DNA of 64,000 nt from Mauremys mutica (GCF_020497125.1 NC_059073.1:141121012-141185011); one strand, 5' to 3'. Positions 12,125 to 22,533 are shown, numbered from the stretch's first letter. The notes: generated by a model not told the origin, from the sequence alone. A program made the numbers and translations.

Positions 12125-13340
12125 ACAGTGGTCAGGGCAATGGTGCTTGGATTTCTCCTCAGTGACACAGCATGGGCACCCACTCTCAGGCTGCCAGCTC
12201 CCCAGAGGTTGCCATTTTGGATGGAGACCTACATCTCACTCCCTTCGGACTGGAGTATTCCCAGGCTGCACAATTCCCTGCCTTCATTGTGTTATTCCCA
12301 GCAGAGGCAGGCCACCCAAGCACACCTGCTTGTTTTCTCTTCAGAGACTGAGAACAGTGTGATTGTCAACACTTTCAAGTTACCACACAGCTCTTCCTAT
12401 GCAAGCCTATTCTATTCTTTAGGTAAAAATCCCTTAAGAGAAAAATATTAAAAACCTACACACATAGCCGCCGACTCCCTGGGTGCTCTGGGGCTGGAAA
12501 AAATGGGGAAAAATGGTGGGTGCTGAGCACCCACTGGCAACCTCCCTATCAGCTTCCCCCCACTAGCAGGCCTCCCGGATCAGCACCTCCCACCCACTGT
12601 GAAACACCTGTTTTGCAGCGTGCAGGAGTCTGGGAGGTAGAGAGGGGGAGGAGTGAGGATGTGGCACGTTCAGGGGAGGGGGCAGAACTGGGCAGGAAGA
12701 GGCGGGGTGGGGGTGGAGCAGGGGCGAGAAGAGGTGAGGCAGAGGTGGGGGAAGGGATGGAGTGGGGGCAGAGCCTGGGACAGAGCTAGGGACCAAGCAC
12801 CCCCCGGCACTTTGAAAAGTCTAATAAAGCATACCAGGGTTCACTCCAACCGCAACATGGATTTTGGCAGGAGCAGTCCTTCAAATTCCCACCCAAGGGG
12901 ATTCCTTGTGGTTACAAGTTCATCACAGTTTCAGCTCAGAACAAGCATCCAAACCTTCCCTAAGGATTGGGGTCCTTCATGGACCAAGGCTTTGTCCGTT
13001 TGCTGGATCAGAAAGAAGGCCCAGAGTCAGTTTAAAACCAGACTATTTATCTTTCTTTGGCTTTTCTGGTCTCTGGAGAATCCAGTTTGAACTAGTATAT
13101 GCACACCTCTCACGGGGGGTGGGAGGGGCAGGAGTTCTTAAAGAGTTGCTAATAAAATAGATATATTAACATTCCCCCCCCACACACCCTACTAGAGAAG
13201 GCACATATGATTCCACAGTTATACCTACACAATTTCATTTTTAATACAATTGACCCACCAAGGTACTAACCCTAATTCAATAAGGTTTAAGTTAATTCAG
13301 TAAAGTTCATTCAAGGTGTTACAGGGTATTATCAATCTGT
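12125..13340 (+). repeat. Long LTR-like repeat, copy 1 (with nested insertion)
   Basis: Aligns by eye with 15683-16391 plus 20947-21890. Shared blocks include 'cacaattccctgc', 'agttaccacacag', 'tcacagtttcagctcagaac', 'ccctaaggattggggtcc' and 'tggagaatccagtttgaac'. A GC-rich element interrupts this copy at about 12465-12828. It has no coding capacity. LTR nature is inferred from size and lack of ORFs and is not proven. Confidence 0.6.
12465..12828. mobile_element. GC-rich nonautonomous element nested in LTR-like repeat
   Basis: Begins 'agccgccgactccctgggtg' and ends near 'gcaccccccggcactttgaa'. The first copy of the surrounding repeat reads straight across this block when compared with the second copy, showing it is an insertion. 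Its purine/pyrimidine-biased interior explains several overlapping open frames. I recall similar 'cgccgactcc...gtgctgagcacc' elements from turtle genomes. The exact ends and TSD are unclear. Confidence 0.6.
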
Positions 13341-13526
13341 CACCTTTTGCAAGTGAGCTAGGGGCATTTAGTAATCAACAATAAAAAACAGGGTTTTTTA
13401 AGAACAAGTTAGCATTTGAGCAGCATTATTAGAATGGAATGGCAGGTCCCAATTTTCATGTCCCTGATGATGCCCTCATGGTGAAATTCATCTCCAAGCA
13501 TAGGGCTAGCACTAGTCACCCAGGCC
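13341..13526. other. No recognised feature
   Basis: Spacer between the LTR-like repeat and the next hAT-like element. Bases 13519-13526 are that element's left 8-bp target duplication. Confidence 0.5.
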
Positions 13527-13793
13527 CAGCGGCAGCTCCAGGCACCAGCGCACCAAGTGTGTGCCTGGGGCGGCAAGCCGCAGGGGCCGCCCTGCCGGTC
13601 CCTGCGAGGGCGGCAGTCAGGCTGCCTTCGGCAGCATGCCTGCGGGAGGTCCGCCGGTCCTGCGGATTCGGCGGCAATTCGGCGGCGGGTACGCCGAAGC
13701 CGCGGGTCCTGAGCAGGGACCTCCCACAGGCATGACGCCGAAGGCAGCCTGCCTGCCGTGCTTGGGGCGGCAAAAAAGCTAGAGCCGCCCCTG
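13527..13793. mobile_element. hAT-like nonautonomous DNA transposon (267 bp)
   Basis: Same family as 8142-8403. Left end 'cagcggcagctccagg', right end 'ctagagccgcccctg'. The 8-bp flanks CCCAGGCC (13519-13526) and CCTAGGCC (13794-13801) match at 7 of 8 positions. Relative orientation to the other copies is hard to fix because the interior is itself semi-palindromic. Confidence 0.8.
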
Positions 13794-13904
13794 CCTAGGC
13801 CTGGTGCAAACTCTCAGCACAGGGTGAATTTCACCCATGGATCCAAATCCGGAGGTCCTCACCCTGACAACACTCCAAGTGACTTCAGTGGGAGCTATGT
13901 CTGA

Positions 13905-14246
13905 GGACTTGTCTAAATGTCGAACTATCTCAGAATAGCTACTCTGCACTAGTTTCTCACATGGGCATTCTTATTCCACATGAGCGGAATGAAGTTATAC
14001 AACAAAAAGGCTCTCTTAGGATGTCTCTTCAGCCTACGGTGAGCTGTAAAAGCCTGCCCCAAACTCTGGGTCTTTACTCAGGCAGCTAGTCCATACAGAA
14101 ACCTGTGTTGCGGTGGCTTCACTGCTATTGGTACTCACAGTAGCTAGATTAAAGCGAGCTCATGTATATCTACCCATGCTGCCATCATACCTGACTGCAG
14201 TGTACACATGCTTATTTCTCAATAGCTTCCCAGTGTAGACAAGCCC
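13905..14246. mobile_element. Harbinger-type MITE, degraded
   Basis: Left end 'ggacttgtctaaatg' and right end 'cccagtgtagacaagccc' are imperfect inverted ends of the 'ggg..tgtctacact' type shared with the Harbinger element at 16392. About 340 bp, noncoding. A TGA/TAA-type 3-bp target is possible on the flanks but has decayed. Confidence 0.6.
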
Positions 14247-14944
14247 TAAGTAAGGGCTTCAGGATTTAGTCTTAAGAGTTTAATGCATCTACTTTGCATT
14301 ACACAGTTAAGGTCCAATTCTACCCATGTGCAAAGCTCCCAACAGCACCGCAAGTTTTTTATATAATGTCCATGTTTTTACATGGGTGTTGTCAAGGTAA
14401 ACATACCCTGACTGTATACCACGATATATACTATCAGGATGAAAAGTGTTCTTAGCAGACAGCAACAGAACTAAAGACCAATCTACGAAGATTGTCCTTA
14501 TATTATCCAGTGCTACTACAAAAGAAGAAACAGGGAGCTGCTCATATACCATGGGGACAGGGGCAATATAGAAATAGATTAGATAAAATAGACAGTCGAG
14601 ACAGGCAGAGCTGTGCAGAAGGTTGGCAAGACAACCTCAAACTACGCGAATTGCACCTGCCTCTGAATTTTGTTACACATGCAAAACCAAGACCATGTGG
14701 CTCCAGAAGTTCACGAAGATTCATAAGCCTTTGGAACAAACCTTGATTGATTTATGTTTTTGTCACCAAACCAGGATATCATGTGTTATGTAAAAAGAGA
14801 GTAAACTCTACTGTTTCAACTGAGTTTTTGGTTTGAGCATTCTTAACCCCCAAATCCACAGGGTGGAAAACCAACACAAAGTCAAAGAAAATGGGCATGA
14901 TCCTCGTTTACTCTAAAGACATTTTACCCCACTCTAGCATTGCA
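14247..14944. other. No recognised feature
   Basis: No gene is seen. At 14890-14944 there is a half of the 'gcatgatcctcgtttac' inverted-repeat family (compare 11976), apparently truncated by the following CR1 copy. Confidence 0.45.
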
Positions 14945-15465
14945 ACTATGGCTGCAATACTGTGTCCATTTCTGGCGGCCAGAGTTCAACAAAGATGTTG
15001 ATAAATTGGAAAGAGAAGAACCATGAGAATGATTAAAGGATTAGAAAATATGCCTTATAGTGATAGACTCAAGCAGCTTAATCTATTTAACACAACAAAG
15101 AGAAGGTTAAGGAATGACTTGATTATGGTCTATCGGTACCTATGTGGGGAACAAATATTCAATAATGGGCTCTTCAATCTAGTAGAGAAAGGTACAACAT
15201 GATCTAGTGGCTGGGAAGTTAAAGCTCAACAAATTCAGACTGAAAATAAGGCATACATTTTTAACAGTGAGTGTAATTAACTATTGGAGCAATTAACCAA
15301 AGGTTGTGGTGAATTATCCATTGCTGACAATGTTTAAATCAAGATGGATGTTTTTTTCTAAAATATCTGCTCTAGAAATGATTTTGGGGATGTTCTATGC
15401 CCTGTGTTACGCAGGAGGCCAAACTAGACGACACAGTGGTCTCTTGTGGTTTTAGAATCTATGGA
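14945..15465 (+). pseudogene. CR1 LINE ORF2 C-terminus and 3' end, decayed
   Basis: Conceptual translation with frame breaks shows the C-terminal ORF2 region of CR1: words equivalent to 'YCVQFW.PEF', 'RMIKGLENM', 'DRLKQLNLF' and 'KRRLRNDLI' follow one another (about 14955-15125). After this come the CR1 3' tail words 'ggccaaactagacgac' and 'tttagaatctatgga'. Frameshifts and stops make it nonfunctional. Confidence 0.8.
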
Positions 15466-15682
15466 AAGGTTCCTTATTGTAACTGAGAATCAGGCCACTA
15501 GAGATCTATCCAATTCTAGTAAATATGTATTAAATGGGAAATACACTCATGTCCAGAAGTCAAGCACAAGGCCTATGCATTACTAATTTTGAGAACATAA
15601 GTGATGCATAGACCTTATAATGGCTTCTCTGTACAGGGATGAATTTCACACTCATATACAGTCCCTGTAGGAAGGATACATC
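15466..15682. other. No recognised feature
   Basis: Short spacer between the CR1 pseudogene and the second LTR-like repeat copy. Confidence 0.5.
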
Positions 15683-16391
15683 TGTTAGGGTTCAGGGCAC
15701 CTGCACCCCTATTTCCCCTTCATGGTCTTCCCCACTCTTAGGCTTCTGGCTCCCCGCTATTAGCTCTCTTGGGTGGAGATATGCATCTCTCTCCCTTCTG
15801 ACCCAAATATTTCCAGGTTGAACAATTCCCTGCTTTCACTGTATTGCAGCAAAAGACAGACTACTTAAGCAGGCCTGCTTTGTTTCTCTCAGAGATGGTA
15901 CACCATCTAACTGCCTCAGTTAAGTTACCACACAGTTGTTTCTGAACAAGCTCATTTATTCTTACGGCAAACACTTTACACAGAAAATATATTAAGGCAA
16001 TAAAAGAAGCTATATGATTGCTAATAAGCTTATGAGAAATCACCCCCTTGCTCGTACAAGGGTTCTGGTTGGCCTTCAAACCCCACACAGGGGTTTTCCT
16101 GTGGTCACAAGCTCATCACTGTTTCAGCTCAGAACAAACACCCAAGTCTTATGGGGCCTCAGAGGGTCAAAGACCTTCCAACACTTCCCTAAGGATTGGG
16201 GGTCCTCCTTGGACCAGAAGTTCTGTCAGTTTGTGGGATTGGAAAGAAGGCCCCGAGTCACTTTACAGTCAGGCTATTTATCCAAAGGACCTTTCTTTGT
16301 CCGTTAGTCCCTGGAGAATCCAGTTTGAACCAGTATCTAGGAGCCTCTCCTCCTCAGGTGGTAGCAGCTCTCTGGAGGTGTTGCAAACTGA
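15683..16391 (+). repeat. Long LTR-like repeat, copy 2, left part
   Basis: Begins with TG ('tgttagggttcag') and parallels copy 1 block by block. At 16389-16391 the TGA target is duplicated by the Harbinger insertion, and the repeat resumes at 20947 ('tgagtgagtttgcctaattg'). Joined length without the insertion is about 1.6 kb. Confidence 0.65.
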
Positions 16392-16860
16392 GGGTATGTC
16401 TACACTACAAGACTATTTCGAATCAACTTAATTCGAATTTGTGGAATCGACCTTATGAAGTCGAAGTTGTGTATCCACACTAAATACACTAGTTCAACTG
16501 TGTGAGTCCACAGTAACGGGGCCAGCGTCGACTTTGGAAGCGGTGCACTGTGGGAAGCTATCCCACAGTTCCCACACTCGCCGCTGCCCATTGGAATTCT
16601 GGGATTTCCCCCCAATGCATGCTGGGGGGAAAAATGTGTCGAGGGTGGTTTTGGGTAACTGTCATCATTGAACCGTCAATCATGCCCTCCCTCCCTCCCT
16701 CCCTGAAAGCGCCTGCGGGCAATCTGTTCGTGCACTTTTCTGCTCAGTGACAGCGCGGGCGCCACAGCACTTTGAGCACGGATCCCTCTGCAGTTATGGC
16801 CGTTGTCAACTCCTCGCACCTTATCGTCCACCTCTTCCACAGTCAGCTGCTGAGAAATAG

Positions 16861-17199
16861 GGCTACTTTTCAATGGTGCTGCGAGCACTGGTGGACCATG
16901 GGGGACGTTTTACCAACATCAACATCGGGTGGCCAGGCAAAGTTCATGACGTGCGTGTTTTCAGGAACTGTGGTCTGTTTAGACGCCTGCAGGAAGGTAG
17001 TTTCTTCCCGGACCACAAAATAAGTCTTGGGGATGTGCAGATGCCTATAGTGATCGTCGGGGACCCAGCCTACCCGCTAATGCCCTGGCTCGTGAAGCTC
17101 TGTGCAGGCGCCTTGCACAGCGACAAGGAACTCTTCAAGTACCAGCGAGCAGTGAGCAGCGTGACCTGTGACTGTTCAGTTTCTTTACAGAGAAGCTGA
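16861..17199 (+). pseudogene. Harbinger transposase remnant
   Basis: Encodes part of the DDE endonuclease of PIF/Harbinger transposases. Visible family words are 'MVLRALVDHGGRF', 'IGWPGKVHDVRVFRN', then 'VGDPAYPLMPWL', which holds one catalytic Asp in the GD.AYPL context. The homologous frame opens right after a TAG at 16858. The N-terminal third with the first catalytic Asp is absent. After 'KELFKYQ' the frame degenerates and stops before the Glu region normally reading like 'E.AFGRLK'. A polyadenylation-type AATAAA follows at 17287-17292. Inactive by truncation. Confidence 0.85.
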
Positions 17200-17933
17200 A
17201 CCTGCCCCTGTTTCTTTACCAAGTGACTGTTGACTATCATCTGCAGTTACATACCCCGCCCACCCCGCTTCCAACACACGTTTAAAAATAAAATACATGT
17301 TCCACTGTAACTTTACAAAGGTTTCTTTATTGATGACTTTGCGTTACAGGGTTGAAACTGGGACACGGACTGTGCTGGGTAGGGTGTGCAGTGATGTAAA
17401 GACCACCTGTAAACTCGAGGAATGACAGGCTCCTGCTCCCAGAGCGGTCTGCAGTGCCGGACTGGATGTTTCAACGGAGCCTGCCATCCCTCCTTTTTGG
17501 GACTCTGTGTGCGGGGGCTATGTGGCCTTTTGGCGGGGGAAGACGGATACAGATTCCTCTGCTGCGTGGCTCTGTGGTCCAGGACAGGGACCATTGCATG
17601 AGATCTGTAACCTCCCTCCCCCGCTACAAAGTCACGTACCCTCCCACCCACACAGAACCTGCAAACCACCTCCCATACCGACCAGGGTGCGTACTGACTG
17701 CAGTGTGTGTGTGACCTGCTGCTGATCCTGCCCCCATGTCTGTACCCTGGTAAAGGTGATTGTCCTGTCAAATTACCAACCCCCTTCCCCCCCTTCAAAC
17801 ACAGTCTCCTCTAAAAGAACATGACGGAAACAGTAATTAACAGAAAAGTATGTTTTATTATCAACTAGACAGTTAGGGGATGAAACTGGGATGGGGGCTT
17901 GGGTGAGGCGGGAAGGAAAGGACTTCTCAAAAT
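17200..17933. other. Intergenic part of Harbinger, with duplicated 3' exon-like segment
   Basis: Lies between the convergent genes. The stretch 17340-17600 parallels 17880-18110: both show 'gaaactggga', 'cccctcctt/tccctcctttttggg', then '..tatg.g.ctttgtggcgggggaggacgg'-type text. I read this as an old duplication of the 3' part of the Myb-like gene. Minus-strand AATAAA signals are present as TTTATT at 17326-17331 and 17854-17859. Confidence 0.5.
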
Positions 17934-18397
17934 TTAGGGTATGAGAGCTTTTGGGTACTTGAGCACTCTGCTGGGGTGCAGTGACAGTTTACACGGCCTC
18001 TGGCGCCCCTCCTTCTGGTTATTTTGGGTGAGGGGGGTATGGGACTTTGTGGCGGGGGAGGGCGGTTGCAGATACACTGCAGGGGGGGCTCTGTCCTCCT
18101 GCCTGAGGTCCTGCAGAACATGCACAAGGCGCAGGAGCATGTCCGTTTGCTCCCTCATTAGTCCAAGCAGCGTTTGAGTCGCCTGCTTGTCTTCCTCATG
18201 CCACCTCTCCTCCCGTTCGCTGTGTGAGCGCTGGTACAGAGAGAGGGTCTCCTTCCACTGGCTCTGCTGGTCCGCCTCGTCTCGGGAGCACCCCATAAGT
18301 TCAGCGAACATCTCGTCCTGTGTCTTTTTCTTTCGCCGCCTAATCTTTGCCAGCCTCTGTGAGGGGGATGCTGTGGCGGGTCTGGAGACAGTCGAAG
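17934..18397 (-). pseudogene. Myb-like partner gene of Harbinger, last exon
   Basis: Encodes the basic, coiled-coil-rich C-terminal half of the second Harbinger protein. It runs from 'STVSRPATASPSQRLAKIRR' through the 'RRRKKKTQDEMFAELM' region into a Glu/Arg/Gln-rich helix ('SEREERWHEEDKQ', 'LMREQTDMLLRLVHVLQ') and a Pro-rich tail. I recognise the pattern as the Myb/SANT-like protein that helps transposase localisation in this superfamily. A pyrimidine-rich acceptor ending AG (plus positions 18399-18398) precedes the exon. The stop is at 17934. Confidence 0.7.
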
Positions 18398-20332
18398 CTG
18401 TGTGATGGGAAAAAGGGAGTGAATTCCTTGCAAAGATAAATTTTTGCGAACAATGAACACAGTCTAGTCTGTCTCTGTGAATTCTGGGTTGAGATCCCAG
18501 TGCCTGATGGGGCAAAAACCATTTTCGCGGGTGGTTCTGGGTAAATGTCCTCAGTCATCCCTTCCTCCGGGAAAGCTACAGCAGACAATCATTTCAAGCC
18601 CGTTTTCCCTGGATTGCCCTGGCAGACGCCACAGCGTGGAAACCATGGAGCCTGTTTTGCCTTTTGTGCCTGTCACCGTATGTGTACTAGATGCCGCTGA
18701 CAGAGGCGGTCCAGCAGCGCTACACAGCAGCATGCTTTTGCTTTTGCATGACAGCAGAGATGGTTACCAGCCATACTGTACCATCTACCATACCATAAAT
18801 TGGTAATAAGATGGGCATGGTTACCAGTCCTTTTGCACTGCACCATTTGCTGCTGTCATAAGTGCCCCTGGCTGCTCTTAGCCAGGGGCGCAAAAGCCAA
18901 AATTGGGAATGACTCCCTGAGTCAATCCCTCCTTTTTGGTATCTAAAAATAGAATCAGTCCTGCCTAGAATATGGGCAAGTGTACTAGAGAACCACTGTA
19001 TCAGAGAACCAGAGAGCACAGCTGCTCTGTGTCAGATCCTGCATAGATTATGAGCTGTATGCTGTTCACAGGGGGTGCTCCTGCAACAACCCCACCTGTT
19101 CATTCCATTCTTCCCCAGCCTTCCTGGGCTACCATAGCATTGTCCCCCCACTTGTGTGATGAAGTAATAAAGAATGCAGGAATAAGACACAGTGACTTGT
19201 TATTGAGAAATGAGTGGAAGGCAGCCTCCAGTTGCTATGATAGTCCAGATAGGACATTAAGGAGTGTGGAGGAGAGGAGCCCAGCATCCTGCTGCTAGTC
19301 CAGGGGCAATTGAATCTTTTCTTTACACATGAAGGGTGGGGGCTGATGAAGCTCAGCCCCCTGTTGCTATGATGACGATGGTTATCAGCCATACTGTACC
19401 ATCTACCAGGAAAAATTAGGGCCAGGCGCCCTTGATCGACCTAACAGATGCTAGTCAGCATGGTTACCAGTCCTTTTGCACTGCCCCATGTGCCAATAGG
19501 CTGATGATGAGGACGGGTACCAGTCGTTTTGTACCATCAGCCATCCATAGCGTGGGGGGAGCAAGGATGTTGGTGTTGAGTGCTGCACCATCGCGTCTAT
19601 CTGCAGCATTCAGTAAAGATAGGGTGACATGTAAAAGAGTCAAGAGAGGATTGTTTTCCCTTTCACTTCTGGGGATGGGTGGGGGGCTGTGTAAATTGCC
19701 GAGCTATGCCCTGACCCACCGCGGACACTGTTTTTGACCCTAGAAGCATTTGGAGCTCAGCCAAGAATGCAAATCCTTTTCGGAGACAGCAGGAACTGTG
19801 GGATACCTTGCGTCCTCAGTCCCCCCTCCCTCCATGAGCGTCCATTTGATTCTTTGGCTTTCCGTTACGCTCGTCACGCAGCAGCGTGCTGAGTCTCTGC
19901 TATGCCGTCTGTCCGGAGATTTTTTAAAAATACTTTGGACCAGGCATAACATTACATTACAATTCCCCTAATTAGATGCAGGAGTCTCCGAGCAAGATCA
20001 CCCTGAGGACGGTCACTGAAGGAGATAGAGAGCGCATGCTGCGTGAAAGCCAGCACAAACCAGGGCCCTATGCAGCCGTGCTCGGGGAGGCAATGCTCCC
20101 TGAGTACCTCATGAAAGCCTCGCGCGGAAAAGTGTGCTACCACGGAGCACCCAATAAGGCAGCTCTCCCCAGGAACCTCCTGCGGAGGCTTTTCGATTAC
20201 CTCCAGGAGAGCTTCGTGGAGATCTCCCAGGAGGATTTCTGTTCTATCCCCATATATAGAGAGACGACCTTTTCACATACTTCAGATTCCGGTTATATTA
20301 AGAATAAAAGTTTACATGGTTAAAGCACTTAC
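18398..20332 (-). other. Inferred phase-1 intron of the Harbinger Myb-like gene
   Basis: The minus-strand donor GTAAGT (plus 20332-20327) and an acceptor after a T/C tract (AG at plus 18399-18398) bracket 1935 bp. The upstream frame ends one base into a codon and the downstream frame begins at the second codon base, so the reading frames agree. The intron holds plus-strand protein-like sequence at 19976 and two copies of a 'ggttaccag' rich segment (18758-18830 and 19378-19500). Confidence 0.6.
19976..20323 (+). CDS. Protein-like ORF of unknown function inside Harbinger intron
   Basis: 115 codons from ATG 19976. The first 80 or so residues look like a real protein: charged amphipathic text with 'TLRTVTEGDRERMLRES', 'GPYAAVLGEAMLPEYLMK', 'GKVCYHG', 'LPRNLLRRLFDYLQESF' and 'EISQEDF'. 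I know no domain for it. From memory near-identical text recurs in other turtle Harbinger copies, so it is probably element-borne rather than chance. The tail after 'SIP' looks degenerate. 'ccctaattag' just upstream could be a splice acceptor, making this a terminal exon. Antisense to the Myb-like gene. Confidence 0.45.
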   Translation: MQESPSKITLRTVTEGDRERMLRESQHKPGPYAAVLGEAMLPEYLMKASRGKVCYHGAPNKAALPRNLLRRLFDYLQESFVEISQEDFCSIPIYRETTFSHTSDSGYIKNKSLHG

Positions 20333-20528
20333 CGACTGCTCCTTCCCCTGATTCAGGATCCGGGTTAATGGCCGGGGACGGTTGGTAGGGGATCTCTGTG
20401 ACGGTGATGAAGAGATCCTGGCTGTCGGGGAAACCAGCGTTGTAAGCGCTCTCGCCTGCCTCGTCCTCCACAAACCCTTCCTCATCTTCCCCGTCCGCGA
20501 ACATCGCCGAGGAACTGGCCGTCGACAC
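20333..20528 (-). pseudogene. Myb-like partner gene of Harbinger, upstream exon part
   Basis: Minus-strand frame reading 'SAMFADGEDEEGFVEDEAGE', then 'GFPDSQDLFITV' and 'NPDPESGEGAV', ending at a GTAAGT donor. The acidic 'GFP.SQD.FIT' linker with 'PE.GEG' before the donor is the pattern I associate with the middle of turtle Harbinger Myb-like proteins. No Myb/SANT trihelix sequence is seen upstream towards 20764, so the DNA-binding domain appears deleted in this copy. The 5' limit is not determined. Confidence 0.6.
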
Positions 20529-20946
20529 TGAACTCCTCTGCTGGAGAGCTCTGCATCGCTGCCGGTGCTGCTGAGCTCGCCCCGATGTCCAACCACGAAA
20601 TGAGATTCTAACTGTCCAGACAGGAAAAGGAATTCAAATTTTCCCGGGACTTTTACTGTGTGGCTGGTCAGAGCATCCAAGCTCGGACTGCTGTCCAGAG
20701 CGTCAACAGAGTGGTGCAGTGTGGGATAGCTCCCGGAGCTAGTAAGTTCGATTTGAATCCACACCTAGCCTAATTCGACATAGCCATGTCGAATTTAGCG
20801 GTACTCCCCTCGTCGGGGTGGAGTACCGAATTCGAACTAAAGAGCCCTCTAGGTCGAATTAAATGGCTTCCTGGTGTGGATGGGTGCACGGTTAATTCGA
20901 ATTAACGCTGCTAAATTCGAATTAAAGTCCTAGTGTAGACCAGGCC

Positions 20947-21890
20947 TGAGTGAGTTTGCCTAATTGCCTGCCACAGGGTGCACTACTGACCATTAGGGTG
21001 GCACCACCTTCTGGTGATTCTGGTGATTAGCTCTGCCAAGTTCAGTGCCCACTGTCTGGTCTTGCAACTTGGAGCTCTCCTCCCATTCATGGAGTCACAG
21101 TACAGCTGCTTCACAACTTGGACCTCCAGTCAGGTCACACTGTGATTCCCCCGTCGGGGGGAGGGGAGTGTTTCAGAGTCCTTCTGTGCCAGCAGCATTA
21201 AGCAGTCCTCACACCCACTTCCCTAACTATGTCACTCCAGCAGTCTTCCTGTTCACTGCCCTAGCAACACCACTCTATAGTGGTTGGTAGGAAACCAGGC
21301 CCACCCTTTGCTCTGGGTTCCACTCCTGGGCCTTACAGAAAGCAGTTCAGGTCTGAGGCCACAACCATCTCGCTGCTCTTGCCCCTGGACTACTTCCTAT
21401 CATGCTTCTCCAAGGTTTTCATTCTCCAGCCTTCCTAGTCAGACCCCTCTCTCTTCGGTCTACAGATAAAACCTGCCTCTCCCTTTTCTCATGTGTTGCT
21501 ATCTCCCCTTCCTTCTCCCTTACCTCAGGGAGCAAGACTGCAGGCTTACTTCCCTCACAGAAACCCCACCTGTTCCCTCACAGGTGAGCTTCCTTCTAAT
21601 TAGCAGCCTCCATTCAGTCTACAACCCCCTCCCCCTCTTTGCAACTTAATTGGCTGATTGGAACCACCTGGCCTAATTCAGCTCTCCTAGGGCCTGTGTG
21701 GGGAGCACACCCAGTCACACTGTTCTTAGTTCCTGGAGGGCAGTGGTCCCCCACCCTCAAGGAAATATATACAAACCCTTAATAATACATCAACATTTGA
21801 ATATTTGATACAATGAACTCCTACAATATTAAACTTAATACAATAAGGTTTGTCCAGGATATTGCAGGTTATTGTCATATTTGTCAAAAC
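20947..21890 (+). repeat. Long LTR-like repeat, copy 2, right part
   Basis: Continues from 16391 after the Harbinger insertion. The last 110 bp ('taatacaataaggtttgtcc', 'attgcaggttattgtcat') match the end of copy 1 near 13240-13330. Middle blocks ('ggcaccaccttctggtgatt', 'gcaacttggagctctcc') resemble 27431-27600. A possible duplicated 'acatc' flanks the whole unit (before 15683 and near 21888), weakly. Confidence 0.55.
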
Positions 21891-22334
21891 ATCTCACAGC
21901 AGAATCATATGGAAAGAAAACTCAGACAGTGTCAGCTAAAAACATGAAATGATAAATTTGCTCTATCACAGAAGATAGTAATTTCCCAATTCATACTCAA
22001 AATACTGGTCAGATTTAATATGCCACATACACAAGCTAACACAAAGTACTAAATACTTCTTTCAGAATTCATCTGATTCTTTAATTTCTCTTGGAATTAT
22101 TCTTAATGCAGCAAATTTAGTTTATCCAACAGCATCTTTTAGCAACAATGTACATTTGCAGAAAATTGCAGACTGCAAGTGGTTTGTAAGAAAAACCCAT
22201 GCAGTTTTATGAACAAAATGACCTCTACCAAAAGCCAAACATCTTATTTCTTTCCTTGGATGTTGTGTATTCATACACATTTACAAATGTGTCATTTCCC
22301 TAAGAATGCATCCAAATTAATAATGTAGGTTTTG
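21891..22334. other. No recognised feature
   Basis: AT-rich spacer. Bases 22327-22334 are the left target duplication of the next element. Confidence 0.5.
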
Positions 22335-22533
22335 CAGGGCCGGCTCCAGACCCCAGCGCACCAAGCGCGCGCTTGGGGCGGCGTCCCGCAGGATGGTGGC
22401 AGGCGGCCCCAGCGGACCTCCCGCAGGCACGTCTGCAGGAGATCCACCGGAGCCGCGGGACCAGCGATCGCCAGAGCGCCCCCCACGGCGTGCCACCCTG
22501 CTTGGGGCGGCCAAAATCCTAGAGCCGCCCCAT
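22335..22533. mobile_element. hAT-like nonautonomous DNA transposon (199 bp)
   Basis: Left end 'cagggccggctccag', right end 'ctagagccgccccat', flanked by perfect 8-bp AGGTTTTG duplications (22327-22334 and 22534-22541). Same family as 8142 and 13527, with 'cgcaccaagcgcgcgcttgg' and 'cttggggcggcc' blocks. The last two bases of the right end have diverged. Confidence 0.85.

Larger units (their letters stand above)
16392..20946. mobile_element. PIF/Harbinger DNA transposon, 4555 bp
   Basis: Left terminus 'gggtatgtctacactacaag' and right terminus 'gtcctagtgtagaccaggcc' are inverted. The flanking 3-bp duplication is TGA (16389-16391 and 20947-20949), the target size of PIF/Harbinger. Subterminal 'aattcgaatt' palindromes occur at both ends. 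Inside are a transposase remnant on plus (16861-17199), convergent exons of a Myb-like partner on minus (18397-17934 and 20528-20333) and an extra plus-strand ORF at 19976. Autonomous function looks lost, since both canonical genes are incomplete. Confidence 0.9.

Noticed and set aside
17313..17798. 161-codon minus frame inside the Harbinger element
   Set aside because: Not recognisable as a separate protein; it looks like the duplicated 3' noncoding/terminal exon region of the Myb-like gene.
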